A DNA stretch of 64,000 bases from Thermus caldifontis (GTDB taxonomy: Bacteria; Deinococcota; Deinococci; Deinococcales; Thermaceae): NCBI RefSeq assembly GCF_003336745.1, contig NZ_QGMX01000001.1, forward strand, positions 1 to 64,000. Reading direction: 5' to 3'. A model generated the notes under the pieces. It was not told the DNA's origin and searched no databases. It saw only the letters and a program-made list of their open reading frames with translations. Position numbers and translations under genes: made by a program. This document shows positions 40,323-49,404 of the stretch, piece by piece; positions within the stretch are counted from its first letter, which is position 1, and each line of letters begins with the position of its first letter.

Positions 40323-41117
40323 CTAAAGGGGCGGGGTGAACCGCCCGTCCACCGCTGTCCAACCTCCATCCACCAAAAACAGGGTACCCGTCACGTAGCT
40401 AGAGGCCGGCGAGGCCAGGAACACCACCGCCATGGCCACCTCCTCGGGCCTTCCCCAGCGCTTAAGGGCGGTCTTCTCCCCATAGGCCCGGTACCAATCG
40501 GGGTGAGCCTTGATGGGGGCGGTGAGGGGAGTTTCTATGGGCCCAGGGGCCACAGCGTTGGCCCGAACCCCAAAGGGCCCGAGCTCTGCAGCCAGGGTAC
40601 GCATGATCTGAAGAATCCCTGCCTTGGTGGCGGCGTAGACCCCTTGGCCTGGCTCCACCACCAGGGCCCGGATGGAAGCAAAGGCAATGAGGCTCCCCCC
40701 ACCCTGTTCCCGCATTACCCTCCCCCCGGCCCTTAAAAGGCGCAGGGTTCCCTTCAGGTTGAGGTCTACCACCCGGTCGATCTCCTCATCGGTGTAGTAC
40801 AGAAGGGGTTTGCGCACGTTGATGGCCGGGGTGGAAACCAGGGTGTCCAGCCGACCATGGACCCGGTATACCTCTTCCACCAGCCCCTCGGCCTTTCCCC
40901 TTTCCGCCAGATCAAGGAGGTGGGCCTCCGCCATCCCTCCTTGCCCACGGATAGCCTCGAGGGCTTCCTCCAGACCCTTTTCATCCCGGTCCGCCAGCAC
41001 CACCTTGGCCCCAAAGGCCGCCAGGGCCTCCGCCGAGGCCCGCCCGATCCCCGAGGCCGCTCCCACCACCAAGGCCACCTGCCCCTCGAGGTTAAAGAGG
41101 TCCCGGTAGTCCTTCAT
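40323..41117 (-). CDS. short-chain dehydrogenase/reductase
   Basis: 264 residues. Rossmann motif [17 protein letters not shown], acidic D43-R44 after strand 2 ([10 protein letters not shown]), and the Y-x-x-x-K site [10 protein letters not shown]. One oddity is [15 protein letters not shown], where most SDRs have LVNNAG; the NAG motif is replaced by STPAI. Cofactor is more likely NAD than NADP because of the Asp. Substrate unknown. Confidence 0.86.
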   Translation of the reverse strand: MKDYRDLFNLEGQVALVVGAASGIGRASAEALAAFGAKVVLADRDEKGLEEALEAIRGQGGMAEAHLLDLAERGKAEGLVEEVYRVHGRLDTLVSTPAINVRKPLLYYTDEEIDRVVDLNLKGTLRLLRAGGRVMREQGGGSLIAFASIRALVVEPGQGVYAATKAGILQIMRTLAAELGPFGVRANAVAPGPIETPLTAPIKAHPDWYRAYGEKTALKRWGRPEEVAMAVVFLASPASSYVTGTLFLVDGGWTAVDGRFTPPL

Positions 41118-41143
41118 GCTCTCCTCCTTTCCTTGGCCCCAGC

Positions 41144-41158
41144 ATACCGCGGTATAAT
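41144..41158 (+). promoter_or_regulatory. perfect -10 TATAAT overlapped by palindrome ATACCGCGGTAT
   Basis: TATAAT at 41153-41158 lies 13 bases before the M20 peptidase ATG. A perfect 12-bp palindrome at 41144-41155 overlaps it. The palindrome is in the divergent gap with the SDR gene and would be an ideal repressor site. No regulator gene is adjacent. No good -35 is visible. Confidence 0.55.
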
Positions 41159-41171
41159 CAGCCCGAAGCCT

Positions 41172-42329
41172 ATGGAAAAGGCCCTCCTGGCGGCGGAAGC
41201 GGTGGACGAAAGGGAGGTGGTGGAGCTCCTAAGGGCCATGGTCCGGATCCCAAGCCACTATCCTGGACCCGGGGAAGAGGGAGTGGTGGCCTTCCTGGAG
41301 GAGTACCTAAGGGAGCGGGGCCTCCGCCCCTTTCGGCAGGAAGCAGCCCCTGGCCGGCCTAACTTGATGGCCGATCTAGGGGAGGGAGAAGGGGGGTTGA
41401 TCCTCGAGGGGCACACCGACGTGGTCACCCCCGGGGACGAAGATCTCTGGCGTTACCCCCCCTACGAAGGGGTGGTGGAAGGGAGGCGGCTGTACGGCCG
41501 GGGAGCCTGCGACATGAAGGGAGGTCTGGCTGCCCTGGTGGCCGCCCTGTTGGCCGTGAAACGGACCCTAGGCCGCCCCCGGCGTACCCTGCGCCTGGCC
41601 GCCTTGGCCGACGAGGAGGGGTTGATGCTGGGAGTGAAGGCCTTCATAAAGGGAGGGTTCGCCCAGGGCTTCCGGGGAGCCGTGGTGGCCGAACCCGAGG
41701 AGATGGAGATTTGCCTTTGGCAGAAGGGGGCCCTGCGCCTCCAACTCCGTTTCCCAGGAAAGATGGCCCATGGGGCCATGCCCTACGCCGGGGAGAACCC
41801 TATCCCCAAGGCCGCCCGCTTGGTACTGGAACTGGAGAGAATCCAAAAGGAGCTCCAGGAAACGCTTCCTCATCCCTTACTGGGTCCTCCCTACCTCACC
41901 CCTACCCGGCTCGTAGCCAGTGCGGGGGAGGGGCAGATGAACGTGATCCCCGCCCATGCCGAACTGGCCCTGGACGTGCGCACCGTGCCCGGGTTGGACC
42001 ACCGGGAGTTGGTAGACCGCATCCAGACCCTGGCGGGAATCCAGGTGGAGGTCCTGGAGGACCGCCCCCCCGTGGAAACCCCCCGGGAGGATCCCCTGGT
42101 GCGGGCAGCAGAGAACGCCTTGGGGCTTCTCGGCCTCCCCGTACGCTTTGGCGGCGTGCCAGGGGCCACAGACGGTACCTTCCTCCGGGCCTGGGCAGGC
42201 CTTCCTGTGGTGGTCATGGGACCTGGCGGGAAAACCCTGCCCCATCAGGTGGACGAGTGGGTGGACCTGGAGGAGGTGGTCCAAGCCGCCCAGGTCTACG
42301 CCGCCTTGGCGGTGCTCTATCTGGAGTAG
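41172..42329 (+). CDS. M20-family metallopeptidase (ArgE/DapE/CPG2-like)
   Basis: 385 residues. Zinc-site motifs are [24 protein letters not shown], and the catalytic Glu pair [10 protein letters not shown]. The dimerisation domain lies about 175-285 and the final His in [12 protein letters not shown]. It is a cytosolic amidohydrolase or dipeptidase. It sits 53 bases ahead of a dipeptide ABC transporter, so it may hydrolyse the imported peptide or acyl-amino acid. The ATG at 41172 directly follows a TATAAT promoter. Confidence 0.88.
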   Translation: MEKALLAAEAVDEREVVELLRAMVRIPSHYPGPGEEGVVAFLEEYLRERGLRPFRQEAAPGRPNLMADLGEGEGGLILEGHTDVVTPGDEDLWRYPPYEGVVEGRRLYGRGACDMKGGLAALVAALLAVKRTLGRPRRTLRLAALADEEGLMLGVKAFIKGGFAQGFRGAVVAEPEEMEICLWQKGALRLQLRFPGKMAHGAMPYAGENPIPKAARLVLELERIQKELQETLPHPLLGPPYLTPTRLVASAGEGQMNVIPAHAELALDVRTVPGLDHRELVDRIQTLAGIQVEVLEDRPPVETPREDPLVRAAENALGLLGLPVRFGGVPGATDGTFLRAWAGLPVVVMGPGGKTLPHQVDEWVDLEEVVQAAQVYAALAVLYLE

Positions 42330-42330
42330 A

Positions 42331-42357
42331 TGCCTCGGGCATGGGAGCCCCCAGGCA
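42331..42357 (+). other. imperfect hairpin between the peptidase and transporter genes
   Basis: TGCCT-GGGC at 42331-42340 pairs with GCCC-AGGCA at 42347-42357 with a small internal loop. It is a weak terminator or processing site that could set different levels of peptidase and binding protein. Confidence 0.4.
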
Positions 42358-42382
42358 TAGTATGGGGAAAGGGAGGGAAGAT

Positions 42383-43867
42383 ATGGGAAAGCGGTTAGGC
42401 TTGTTCCTTCTGGTTAGCCTAGGCCTGGCCTTGGCCCAGCCGAGAGGGGGGGAGCTTCGGGTGGCCATCCTGGCCGAGCCTCCCGTCTTAGACCCCACGG
42501 CCTCCACCAGCCAGGAGATCCCCCGCATGCTCTACGACAACGTCCTCCAGGGCCTAGTCAAGTTCAACGAGAAGGGGGAGAGCGTCCCCGCCTTGGCGGA
42601 GCGCTGGCAGGGAAGCCCCTCCAGCCTCACCTGGACCTTTTACTTGCGCCGGGGGGTGCGCTTCCATAACGGCGCCCCCTTCACCGCTGAGGACGTGATC
42701 TTCAAGTTTAACCGCGCCCGGGATCCCAAGTCCGGCCACACCCATCCCGAGTACTACCAGGACATCCAGAGCGTGGAGGCCAAGGACCCCTACACCGTGG
42801 TCTTCCGCCTGCGCCAGCCCAACCAGGACTTCCTCTTCAACCTGGCCCGGCCTGACTCGGTGATCGGACCCAAAGGCCGGGTGGAGGAGCAGAAGACCCA
42901 GCCCATCGGTACCGGGCCCTTCCGCTTCGTGGCCTGGGAGCGGGGCGTAGGGGTGAGGCTGGAGCGGTTTGAAGGGTACTACGAGCCCGGCCTACCCTAT
43001 CTGGACCGGGTCTTCTTCCGCTTCCTGCCGGATCCAAACGCCCAGCTCGCCGCCCTCCGGGCAGGTGACATCCAGGTGATCGGCCTGGGGGTGAGCCCGG
43101 AAAACGCCCTGGTGCTCAGGCGGGACCCCAACTTCAAGGTGGTCACTGGCTTCACCACCACGGAGATCACTGTGGGGATGAACAATAGCCGCCCCCCCTT
43201 CAACGATCTCCGGGTGCGGCGGGCCATCCAGCACGCCGTGGACAAGAAGGCCCTGGTGGAAGGGGTGATGCTGGGCTTTGGCACCCCCATCGGTAGCCAC
43301 CGCTCCCCCGGGGAGAGGTGCTACGAAGACCTCTCCGGCTATTACCCCTACGACCCTGCCCGGGCCCGGGCCCTTCTGCAAGAGGCGGGGTATGGACCCA
43401 ACAATCCCCTGCGCTTCACCTTCACCCTGGCCGCTCCCTACCCTTACGAGAGGCGGCTTGGCGAGGCCATCGCCGCCCAGCTTGCCCAGATGGGAGTCCA
43501 GGCCCGGCTGGAGGTGGTGGAGTGGGCCACCTGGCTTTCTCGGGTCTTCCGGGGGGCCGACTACCAGATGACCATCATCGGTCACTCCGAGCCCCACGAT
43601 ATCGGCATCTACGCCAACCCGAACTACTATTTCCGCTACGATTCCCCCCGTTTCCGGGAGCTTTACACCCGCTACCTGCGCACCCCCGACCCCCAGCAGG
43701 CCTGCGAGATTATGAAGGAAATGCAACGCCTCCTGGCCCAGGATGCGGTGAACCTTTGGGTGATGAACGCCCCCTACATCGCCGCCATGCGCAAGGAGGT
43801 CATGGGCTGGTGGCAGAACCAGCCCACCCCGAGCCTCAACGTAACCCGGGTGTACTTAAGCCGCTAG
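42383..43867 (+). CDS. peptide ABC transporter substrate-binding protein (DppA/OppA type)
   Basis: 494 residues of the SBP_bac_5 family. A signal peptide (RLGLFLLVSLGLALAQP) leads to GGELRVAILAEPPVLDPTAS, GVRFHNGAPFTAEDVIFKFN and RRAIQHAVDKKALVEGVMLG. It binds peptides, or possibly nickel or glycosides, outside the membrane. ATG at 42383 follows a GGGAGGGAAG ribosome site. Its stop abuts the first permease gene, so the three transport genes form an operon. Confidence 0.9.
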   Translation: MGKRLGLFLLVSLGLALAQPRGGELRVAILAEPPVLDPTASTSQEIPRMLYDNVLQGLVKFNEKGESVPALAERWQGSPSSLTWTFYLRRGVRFHNGAPFTAEDVIFKFNRARDPKSGHTHPEYYQDIQSVEAKDPYTVVFRLRQPNQDFLFNLARPDSVIGPKGRVEEQKTQPIGTGPFRFVAWERGVGVRLERFEGYYEPGLPYLDRVFFRFLPDPNAQLAALRAGDIQVIGLGVSPENALVLRRDPNFKVVTGFTTTEITVGMNNSRPPFNDLRVRRAIQHAVDKKALVEGVMLGFGTPIGSHRSPGERCYEDLSGYYPYDPARARALLQEAGYGPNNPLRFTFTLAAPYPYERRLGEAIAAQLAQMGVQARLEVVEWATWLSRVFRGADYQMTIIGHSEPHDIGIYANPNYYFRYDSPRFRELYTRYLRTPDPQQACEIMKEMQRLLAQDAVNLWVMNAPYIAAMRKEVMGWWQNQPTPSLNVTRVYLSR

Positions 43868-44803
43868 ATGCGAAGCTTTCTCCTGAGGCGGGTCCTCCTG
43901 GCCCTGGCCACCCTGTGGCTGGCCTCCAGCCTGGTCTTCGTCTTTCTCCTCCTCCTCCCGGGGGACCCGGTACAGGCCATCCTGGGCCTCGAGGCGTCTC
44001 CAGCCGCTCGGCAGGCCCTGGAACGGGCCCTCGGCCTGGACAAACCTCCCTGGGAACGCTATGCGGACTGGCTCACCCGCACCCTCCGCCTAGACCTGGG
44101 GGAGTCCATCCGCTACGGAAAGCCCGTGGGCGAACTCCTGGGCGAGCGGATCTCCCTCACTCTGGCCCTCGTCCTCCTAGGGCTTGGCGGCGCCCTTTTC
44201 CTGGCCCTACCCCTGGCCCTCCTAGCCCTTAGGTTTCCCATGTGGGACCTGGCCCTGAGTGGCCTTATGGCCCTTTTGCAATCCGTACCCACCTTCTTCC
44301 TGGGGGTGGTCCTCCTCTACGCCCTGGCGGTGCACCTGCCCCTCTTCCCCGCCAGCGGCTTCCCAGGGTTCTCCAGTCCATGGGAAGCCCTGCGCCACCT
44401 TTTCCTCCCCGCCCTCACCCTGGCCCTTTCCCGGGCGGCCATCCTCTTTCGCATGGCCCGGGGGAGCCTGCTGGAGGTGATGGGCCAGGACTACATCCGC
44501 ACCGCCCGGGCCAAGGGAGTCCCCGAGACCTGGGTGCTCCTCAAGCACGCCCTAAAGCCGGCAAGCCTTCCCCTGATCACCGTGCTGGGCCTGGAAGGAG
44601 GGTTCCTCCTCACCGGGGCGGTGGTGGTGGAGGCGGTCTTCGCCCTACCGGGGATGGGAAGCCTGGCCCTCACCGCCCTCGAGGCCCGCGACTACCCCCT
44701 TCTCCAGGGCCTGGTTCTGGTCATGGCGGCCCTCATCGTCCTCTTCAACCTCCTGGTGGACCTCCTCTACGGCCTCTTGGACCCACGGGTGGCGTATGCG
44801 TAG
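43868..44803 (+). CDS. peptide ABC transporter permease, DppB type
   Basis: 311 residues with six membrane helices. The DppB N-terminus RSFLLRRVLLALATLWLASS, the EAA loop YIRTARAKGVPETWVLLKHA and the end LVDLLYGLLDPRVAYA are typical. It starts immediately after the binding protein stop and overlaps the DppC-type gene by 8 bases. Confidence 0.92.
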   Translation: MRSFLLRRVLLALATLWLASSLVFVFLLLLPGDPVQAILGLEASPAARQALERALGLDKPPWERYADWLTRTLRLDLGESIRYGKPVGELLGERISLTLALVLLGLGGALFLALPLALLALRFPMWDLALSGLMALLQSVPTFFLGVVLLYALAVHLPLFPASGFPGFSSPWEALRHLFLPALTLALSRAAILFRMARGSLLEVMGQDYIRTARAKGVPETWVLLKHALKPASLPLITVLGLEGGFLLTGAVVVEAVFALPGMGSLALTALEARDYPLLQGLVLVMAALIVLFNLLVDLLYGLLDPRVAYA

Positions 44804-45593
44804 CCCAAGCCTCCTCCTGGGAAGCCTCTTGGTGGGCCTCTTCCTCCTCATGGCCCTGGCCTCCTTCCTCTACCCCGTGGACCCCAACGCCCCCGACTTC
44901 CTCCACCGCCTTGCTCCCCCCTCCCCCAGCCATCCCCTGGGCACCGACCCCCTGGGCCGGGACCTTCTGGCCCGCCTCCTCCACGGGGCGAGGAATGCCC
45001 TACTGGTGGGAAGCATCGCTGTCTCCGTGGGTTTTACCCTGGGCGTGGCCACAGGCCTACTTGCCGGATACCTGGGCCGGCACTGGGACGGCCTCTTAAG
45101 CCTCCTCATGGAGGCCCTCTATGCCCTCCCTGGCTTGCTCCTGGCCCTCCTCTTCGCCGCCCTCATGGGGCCTGGCACGGTGAGCAGCATGCTGGCGGTG
45201 GGGCTTTCCATGGTGCCCGCCTTCTTCCGGGTGACCCGGGCTGGGGCCATGAGCTTGAAAACCACCCCCTTCGTAGAGGCCGCCTTGGCCCTGGGAGCCA
45301 GTCCAGGACGGGTGGTCTTCCGCCATCTCCTTCCCAACCTCCTAGGACCCCTCCTGGTCCAGGCCAGCCTGGCCTTCGCCGCTGCCTTGTTGGCCGAGGC
45401 CGCCCTTTCCTACCTGGGCCTAGGCGTCCAACCCCCTAATCCCAGCCTGGGCCGCATGCTGAGGGAGGCGCAGAGCTTCCTCCCCCTTTCCCCATACCCC
45501 GCCCTGGTCCCGGGGGTGGCCCTTTCCTTGGCCATCCTGGGCTTTAACCTCCTGGGGGACGGCCTCCGCGACCGCCTGGACCCCCGGCGCTAG
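44796..45593 (+). CDS. peptide ABC transporter permease, DppC type
   Basis: 265 residues. Features are PSHPLGTDPLGRDLLARLL, VTRAGAMSLKTTPFVEAALA (EAA region) and the C-terminal ILGFNLLGDGLRDRLDPRR. With DppB it forms the channel. No DppD or DppF ATPase follows in the window, so the ATPases must be encoded elsewhere. Confidence 0.92.
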   Translation: MRSPSLLLGSLLVGLFLLMALASFLYPVDPNAPDFLHRLAPPSPSHPLGTDPLGRDLLARLLHGARNALLVGSIAVSVGFTLGVATGLLAGYLGRHWDGLLSLLMEALYALPGLLLALLFAALMGPGTVSSMLAVGLSMVPAFFRVTRAGAMSLKTTPFVEAALALGASPGRVVFRHLLPNLLGPLLVQASLAFAAALLAEAALSYLGLGVQPPNPSLGRMLREAQSFLPLSPYPALVPGVALSLAILGFNLLGDGLRDRLDPRR

Positions 45594-45647
45594 GGCTTGC
45601 ATACCTTTGCAGTCCCGTGGTAGCTTGCCCTAACAAGGGAGGAAACC

Positions 45648-46457
45648 ATGTGTGCCCCTCTGGTGATGGAGGAAGTGGCCAAGCAGATCTCCCGCAGGGC
45701 CCTGTTGGGCGCGGGTTTAGGGCTTCTGGCAACCCGGGCCATGGCCCAGGTCCAGGTACCGGGGAAGGCCTTTAGCCGGGCGGTGGACCTCACCCACGAG
45801 CTTTCCCCGGAGATCCCTCTCTTCCCCGGGGCCGAGCCCATGCGCATCACCACCCTGGTCACGGTGCGGCAGAACGGCTACTACGGGAACCGCATTGACC
45901 TCTGGGAGCACTCGGGAACCCATATGGATGCCCCCGCCCACTTTGCGGAAGGGGGGCTTACCGCGGAGAAGCTACCCGTAGAGACCCTCATCGCCCCCCT
46001 GGCGGTGATCCACATCCACGAGAGGGCTGCCCGGGACCCCGATGCCCAGGTGACCGTGGACGACATCCTGGCCTACGAGCGCCAGCACGGCCGCCTGCCC
46101 AAAGGGGCCCTGGTGGCCATGCACTCGGGCTGGGAAGCCCGTTGGCGTGAACCTAAGGCCTTCTTAAACCAAGACGCCGCAGGGACCCTCCATTTCCCCG
46201 GCTTCTCCCCGGAAGCCGCTGAGTTCCTGGTGCGGGAGCGGGAGATCGTGGGGGTGGGGGTGGATACCCTGTCCTTAGATCACGGCCCCTCCAAAGAATT
46301 TAAGGCCCACGTGACCCTCCTAGGCGCCGGGAAATATGGCCTGGAAAACCTGGCCAACCTGGCCCAGGTGCCCCCCGCCGGAGCCCTCATCTTCGTGGGA
46401 GCCCCGAAGCATCGGGGGGCCTCTGGGGGCCCCATACGGGCGGTGGCGGTATGGTGA
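45648..46457 (+). CDS. Tat-exported cyclase-family hydrolase (kynurenine formamidase fold)
   Basis: 269 residues. A twin-arginine leader (ISRRALLGAGLGLLATRAMA) is followed by the cyclase domain with its metal motif HSGTHMDAPAHF and VDLTHELSPEIPLFPGAEP. Members hydrolyse N-formylkynurenine, isatin or related amides. Export is unusual for a formamidase and suggests an external substrate. GGGAGG ribosome site. It overlaps a small truncated gene and precedes the TRAP transporter. Confidence 0.83.
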   Translation: MCAPLVMEEVAKQISRRALLGAGLGLLATRAMAQVQVPGKAFSRAVDLTHELSPEIPLFPGAEPMRITTLVTVRQNGYYGNRIDLWEHSGTHMDAPAHFAEGGLTAEKLPVETLIAPLAVIHIHERAARDPDAQVTVDDILAYERQHGRLPKGALVAMHSGWEARWREPKAFLNQDAAGTLHFPGFSPEAAEFLVREREIVGVGVDTLSLDHGPSKEFKAHVTLLGAGKYGLENLANLAQVPPAGALIFVGAPKHRGASGGPIRAVAVW

Positions 46458-46624
46458 TCTCCTGGCTCCGCGTCCCGGGGAATGAGGAGCTGAGCCCGGA
46501 GGTCCGGGAGCTTTTCGCCCGGTTCCAGGAGAAGATGGGTTTTGTCCCCAACGTGGCCCGGGCGACGATCGACCTAAAGCGCACCTACACCAACGAGTTC
46601 GTGGACCGGGTGCCCAAGCGGTAG
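46451..46624 (+). pseudogene. truncated carboxymuconolactone decarboxylase / AhpD-like fragment
   Basis: A 57-codon frame whose first half (ELSPEVRELFARFQEKMGFV, then PNVARA) matches the N-terminus of AhpD-like peroxidase-related proteins of about 180-200 residues. The second half (TIDLKRTYTNEFVDRVPKR) looks like another part of such a protein or unrelated sequence. The catalytic CxxC region is absent. Probably an internal-deletion remnant; it could still be translated because its ATG overlaps the cyclase stop. Confidence 0.5.
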
Positions 46625-46647
46625 AATGGGCTAGGAGGTGCATAGAT

Positions 46648-47604
46648 ATGCGGACCCTTTTGGCAGGCTTAGTCCTATTGGCCGTAGCGGCCCAGGCCCA
46701 GAGCTGGAACATGGCTACCCCGTATCCACCGGCCAACTTCCACACGCAAAACATCCAGCAGTTCGTCAAGGAGGTGGAGGAGGCCACGGGGGGCCGGCTC
46801 AGGATCACCGTGCACCCCGGGGGCTCCCTCTTCCCCCATCCCCAGATCCTGCCCGCGGTGAGGAACGGGCAGGTGCAGATGGGGGAGGTGCTCATGTCCC
46901 TTCTGGCCAACGAGAACCCCCTCTTCAACCTGGACTCCATCCCCTTCGTGGCCACCAGCTACGAGGAGGCCCGTAGGCTTTACCAGGCCCAGCGCCCCGA
47001 GGTGGAAAAGTGGCTGGCCCAACGGGGCGTGGTCTTTCTTTACGCGGTGCCCTGGCCACCCCAGGGGCTCTACACCAAACGGCCTGTAGGCTCAGGGGCA
47101 GATCTGAAAGGCCTGCGCTTCCGGGCCTACAACCCCGCCACCGCCCGGCTGGCGGAGCTTCTTGGCATGAACCCGGTGCAGGTGGAGGCTGCCGACATCC
47201 CCCAGGCCTTCGCCACCGGGATCGTGGAGGCCATGGTCACCTCCCCGGTAACAGGGGTAGACAGCCAAGCCTGGGACTTCGCCCGCTACTTCTACGATGT
47301 AAAGGCCTGGATTCCCAAAAACATGGTGGTCATTGGCCGGCGGGCCTTTGAAAGCCTCTCCTCGCAGGACCGGGAAGCCCTGTTGCAGGCGGCCAAGCGG
47401 GCGGAGGAGCGGGGCTGGCGGCTAAGCCAGGAGCAGGAGGAAAAGGCCCTCCAGACCCTGGCAAGCCGGGGCATGCAGGTGGTCAAGCCCTCCCCTGCCC
47501 TGCTGGCCGACCTCAAGAAGGTGGGACAGACCATGATCCTAGAGTGGCAAAAGCAAGCTGGGGCCACCGGGGTGAAGGTCTACCGGCAGTACCTGGGGCG
47601 ATGA
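46648..47604 (+). CDS. dctP: TRAP transporter substrate-binding protein (DctP)
   Basis: 318 residues. A signal peptide (LLAGLVLLAVAAQAQ) leads to WNMATPYPPANFHTQNIQQF, the carboxylate-binding Arg in LKGLRFRAYNPATARLAELL, and GIVEAMVTSPVTGVDSQAWD. It captures an organic acid for sodium-driven import. TAGGAGGTG ribosome site. Its stop overlaps the dctQ start in an ATGA. Confidence 0.92.
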   Translation: MRTLLAGLVLLAVAAQAQSWNMATPYPPANFHTQNIQQFVKEVEEATGGRLRITVHPGGSLFPHPQILPAVRNGQVQMGEVLMSLLANENPLFNLDSIPFVATSYEEARRLYQAQRPEVEKWLAQRGVVFLYAVPWPPQGLYTKRPVGSGADLKGLRFRAYNPATARLAELLGMNPVQVEAADIPQAFATGIVEAMVTSPVTGVDSQAWDFARYFYDVKAWIPKNMVVIGRRAFESLSSQDREALLQAAKRAEERGWRLSQEQEEKALQTLASRGMQVVKPSPALLADLKKVGQTMILEWQKQAGATGVKVYRQYLGR

Positions 47605-48086
47605 GGCTTCTAGGGAGGACCCTCGAGGGCCTTTTCCGCCTATCCGAGCTCCTGGCGGCCCTCATGGGTCTTTTCATCCTCCTGGTGATCCTGGCCCAGG
47701 TGGCGGGGCGGTATCTGGGCTTCGTGGTGCCCTCGGCCTTGGAGATGGCAGGGTTTGCCACCGCCGGGCTCATCTTCCTGGGGCTGGCCCCCACCCTCAG
47801 GGCCGGGGGGCACATCCGGGTACGGCTTTTGCTGGGGAAGCTTCCTCCCGGTGCCAGGCGCCCCCTGGAAACCTTCGCCCTGGGGCTCGGATTCCTAGCC
47901 ACCCTGTATGCTTCCATTCAAGCGTGGCTAAAAGTGGCGGAGGGCTTCCGCTATGGAGACCTGGCTCCCGGGCTTCTCCCCCTTCCCCTCTGGCTTCCCC
48001 AGAGCTTTCTGGCGGTGGGCCTTAGCGTCTTCGCCCTGGCCCTCCTCGAGGCGGGCCTGAAAGCCTGGCAGGGAGGGGAGGAATGA
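47601..48086 (+). CDS. dctQ: TRAP transporter small permease (DctQ)
   Basis: 161 residues with four membrane helices and the DctQ segment EMAGFATAGLIFLGLAPTLR followed by AGGHIRV. ATG 47601 overlaps dctP by 4 bases; the longer upstream frame is internal to dctP. It overlaps dctM by 4 bases. Confidence 0.9.
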   Translation: MRLLGRTLEGLFRLSELLAALMGLFILLVILAQVAGRYLGFVVPSALEMAGFATAGLIFLGLAPTLRAGGHIRVRLLLGKLPPGARRPLETFALGLGFLATLYASIQAWLKVAEGFRYGDLAPGLLPLPLWLPQSFLAVGLSVFALALLEAGLKAWQGGEE

Positions 48087-49384
48087 GCCTCCTCTGGGAA
48101 AGCCTTATCCTGGTGGGCCTCCTTTTCCTCCTCCTGGCCCTGGGGGTTTACGTGGGCCTGGCCCTCCTCCTGGTGGGCCTGGCCGGCCTGGCTTTCTTTA
48201 CCTCCGCCCCTCCAGGACCTAACCTGGCCACTGCCCTTTGGACCTCCACCTCGGGCTGGAGCCTGGCCGCTTTACCCCTTTTCGTCTGGATGGGGGAGAT
48301 CCTCTACCGCTCCCGGCTGGCCCAGGGGCTTTTCCAGGGGCTTAGCCCCCTTCTTTCGCGTCTCCCAGGAGGGCTTCTCCACGTGAACGTGGTGGCCAGC
48401 GCCCTCTTCGCCGCCGTTATCGGCTCCTCCGCCGCCACCACCGCCACCGTGGGCCGCTTCACCCTGCCCGAGCTGCTGCGCCGGGGCTACCCCAAACCCC
48501 TGGCCCTGGGCTCCTTAGCCGGGGCCGGTACCTTGGGCTTCCTTATCCCTCCCAGCGTCATCATGATCGTCTACGGGGTCATGGCAGAGGTATCGGTGGC
48601 CCGGCTCTTCATGGCGGGGGTGGTGCCGGGAGTGGTCCTGACCCTCCTCTTCATGCTCCTGGTGGCCCTTTTGGCCTTTCTCTACCGGAAGGAGCTTCCC
48701 CAGGAGCCCAGAAAGCCCCTGCGCGAGACCCTGGCAGGCCTCTTGGCCATCCTCCCTGTCCTCTTCCTCATCCTCCTGGTCCTAGGCTCCATCTACCTTG
48801 GGGTGGCTACCCCCACGGAGGCGGCCGCCATAGGGGTAGCGGGAGCGCTTTTTCTGGCGGGCCTCAACCGGGAGCTTTCCCCCAGGATGTTCTGGGAAAG
48901 CCTCATGGGGGCCATCCGCACCACCAGCATGATCGGCCTGATCCTGGCAGGGGCCGGGGTTTTGACCTTGGCCATGGGGTTCACCGGCATCCCCCGGGCC
49001 TTGGCCGCTTGGGCGGTGGAGGCGGGGATTACCCCTGTGGCCCTCATCTTCTTCCTGAGCCTGGTCTACGTCATTCTGGGCTGGTTTCTGGATGGTATCT
49101 CCATCGTGGTCCTCACCATCAGCGTGATCCTGCCGGTGGTGAAGGCCATTGGAGTGGATCCCTTGTGGTTTGGGGTGTACCTGGTAATCATGGTAGAACT
49201 GGCCCAGATCACCCCCCCTGTGGGCTTCAACCTCTTCGTCATCCAGTCCCTGACTGGGGAGGACCTGTTCCACATCGCCCGTTACGCCTCTCCCTTTCTG
49301 GGAATACTCCTTTTCATGGTGGTTCTCCTCATGCTGTTCCCGGAAATGGCCACGTGGCTACCCCGCACCATGACGGGGGGATAA
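48083..49384 (+). CDS. dctM: TRAP transporter large permease (DctM)
   Basis: 433 residues with about 12 membrane helices. FAAVIGSSAATTATVGRFTL, AGAGTLGFLIPPSVIMIVYG, GVATPTEAAAIGVAGAL and ITPPVGFNLFVIQSLTGED are DctM hallmarks. It forms the sodium-coupled channel for the ligand brought by DctP. Confidence 0.93.
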   Translation: MSLLWESLILVGLLFLLLALGVYVGLALLLVGLAGLAFFTSAPPGPNLATALWTSTSGWSLAALPLFVWMGEILYRSRLAQGLFQGLSPLLSRLPGGLLHVNVVASALFAAVIGSSAATTATVGRFTLPELLRRGYPKPLALGSLAGAGTLGFLIPPSVIMIVYGVMAEVSVARLFMAGVVPGVVLTLLFMLLVALLAFLYRKELPQEPRKPLRETLAGLLAILPVLFLILLVLGSIYLGVATPTEAAAIGVAGALFLAGLNRELSPRMFWESLMGAIRTTSMIGLILAGAGVLTLAMGFTGIPRALAAWAVEAGITPVALIFFLSLVYVILGWFLDGISIVVLTISVILPVVKAIGVDPLWFGVYLVIMVELAQITPPVGFNLFVIQSLTGEDLFHIARYASPFLGILLFMVVLLMLFPEMATWLPRTMTGG

Positions 49385-49404
49385 CCTGGGGAAAGGAGGT
49401 GGCT

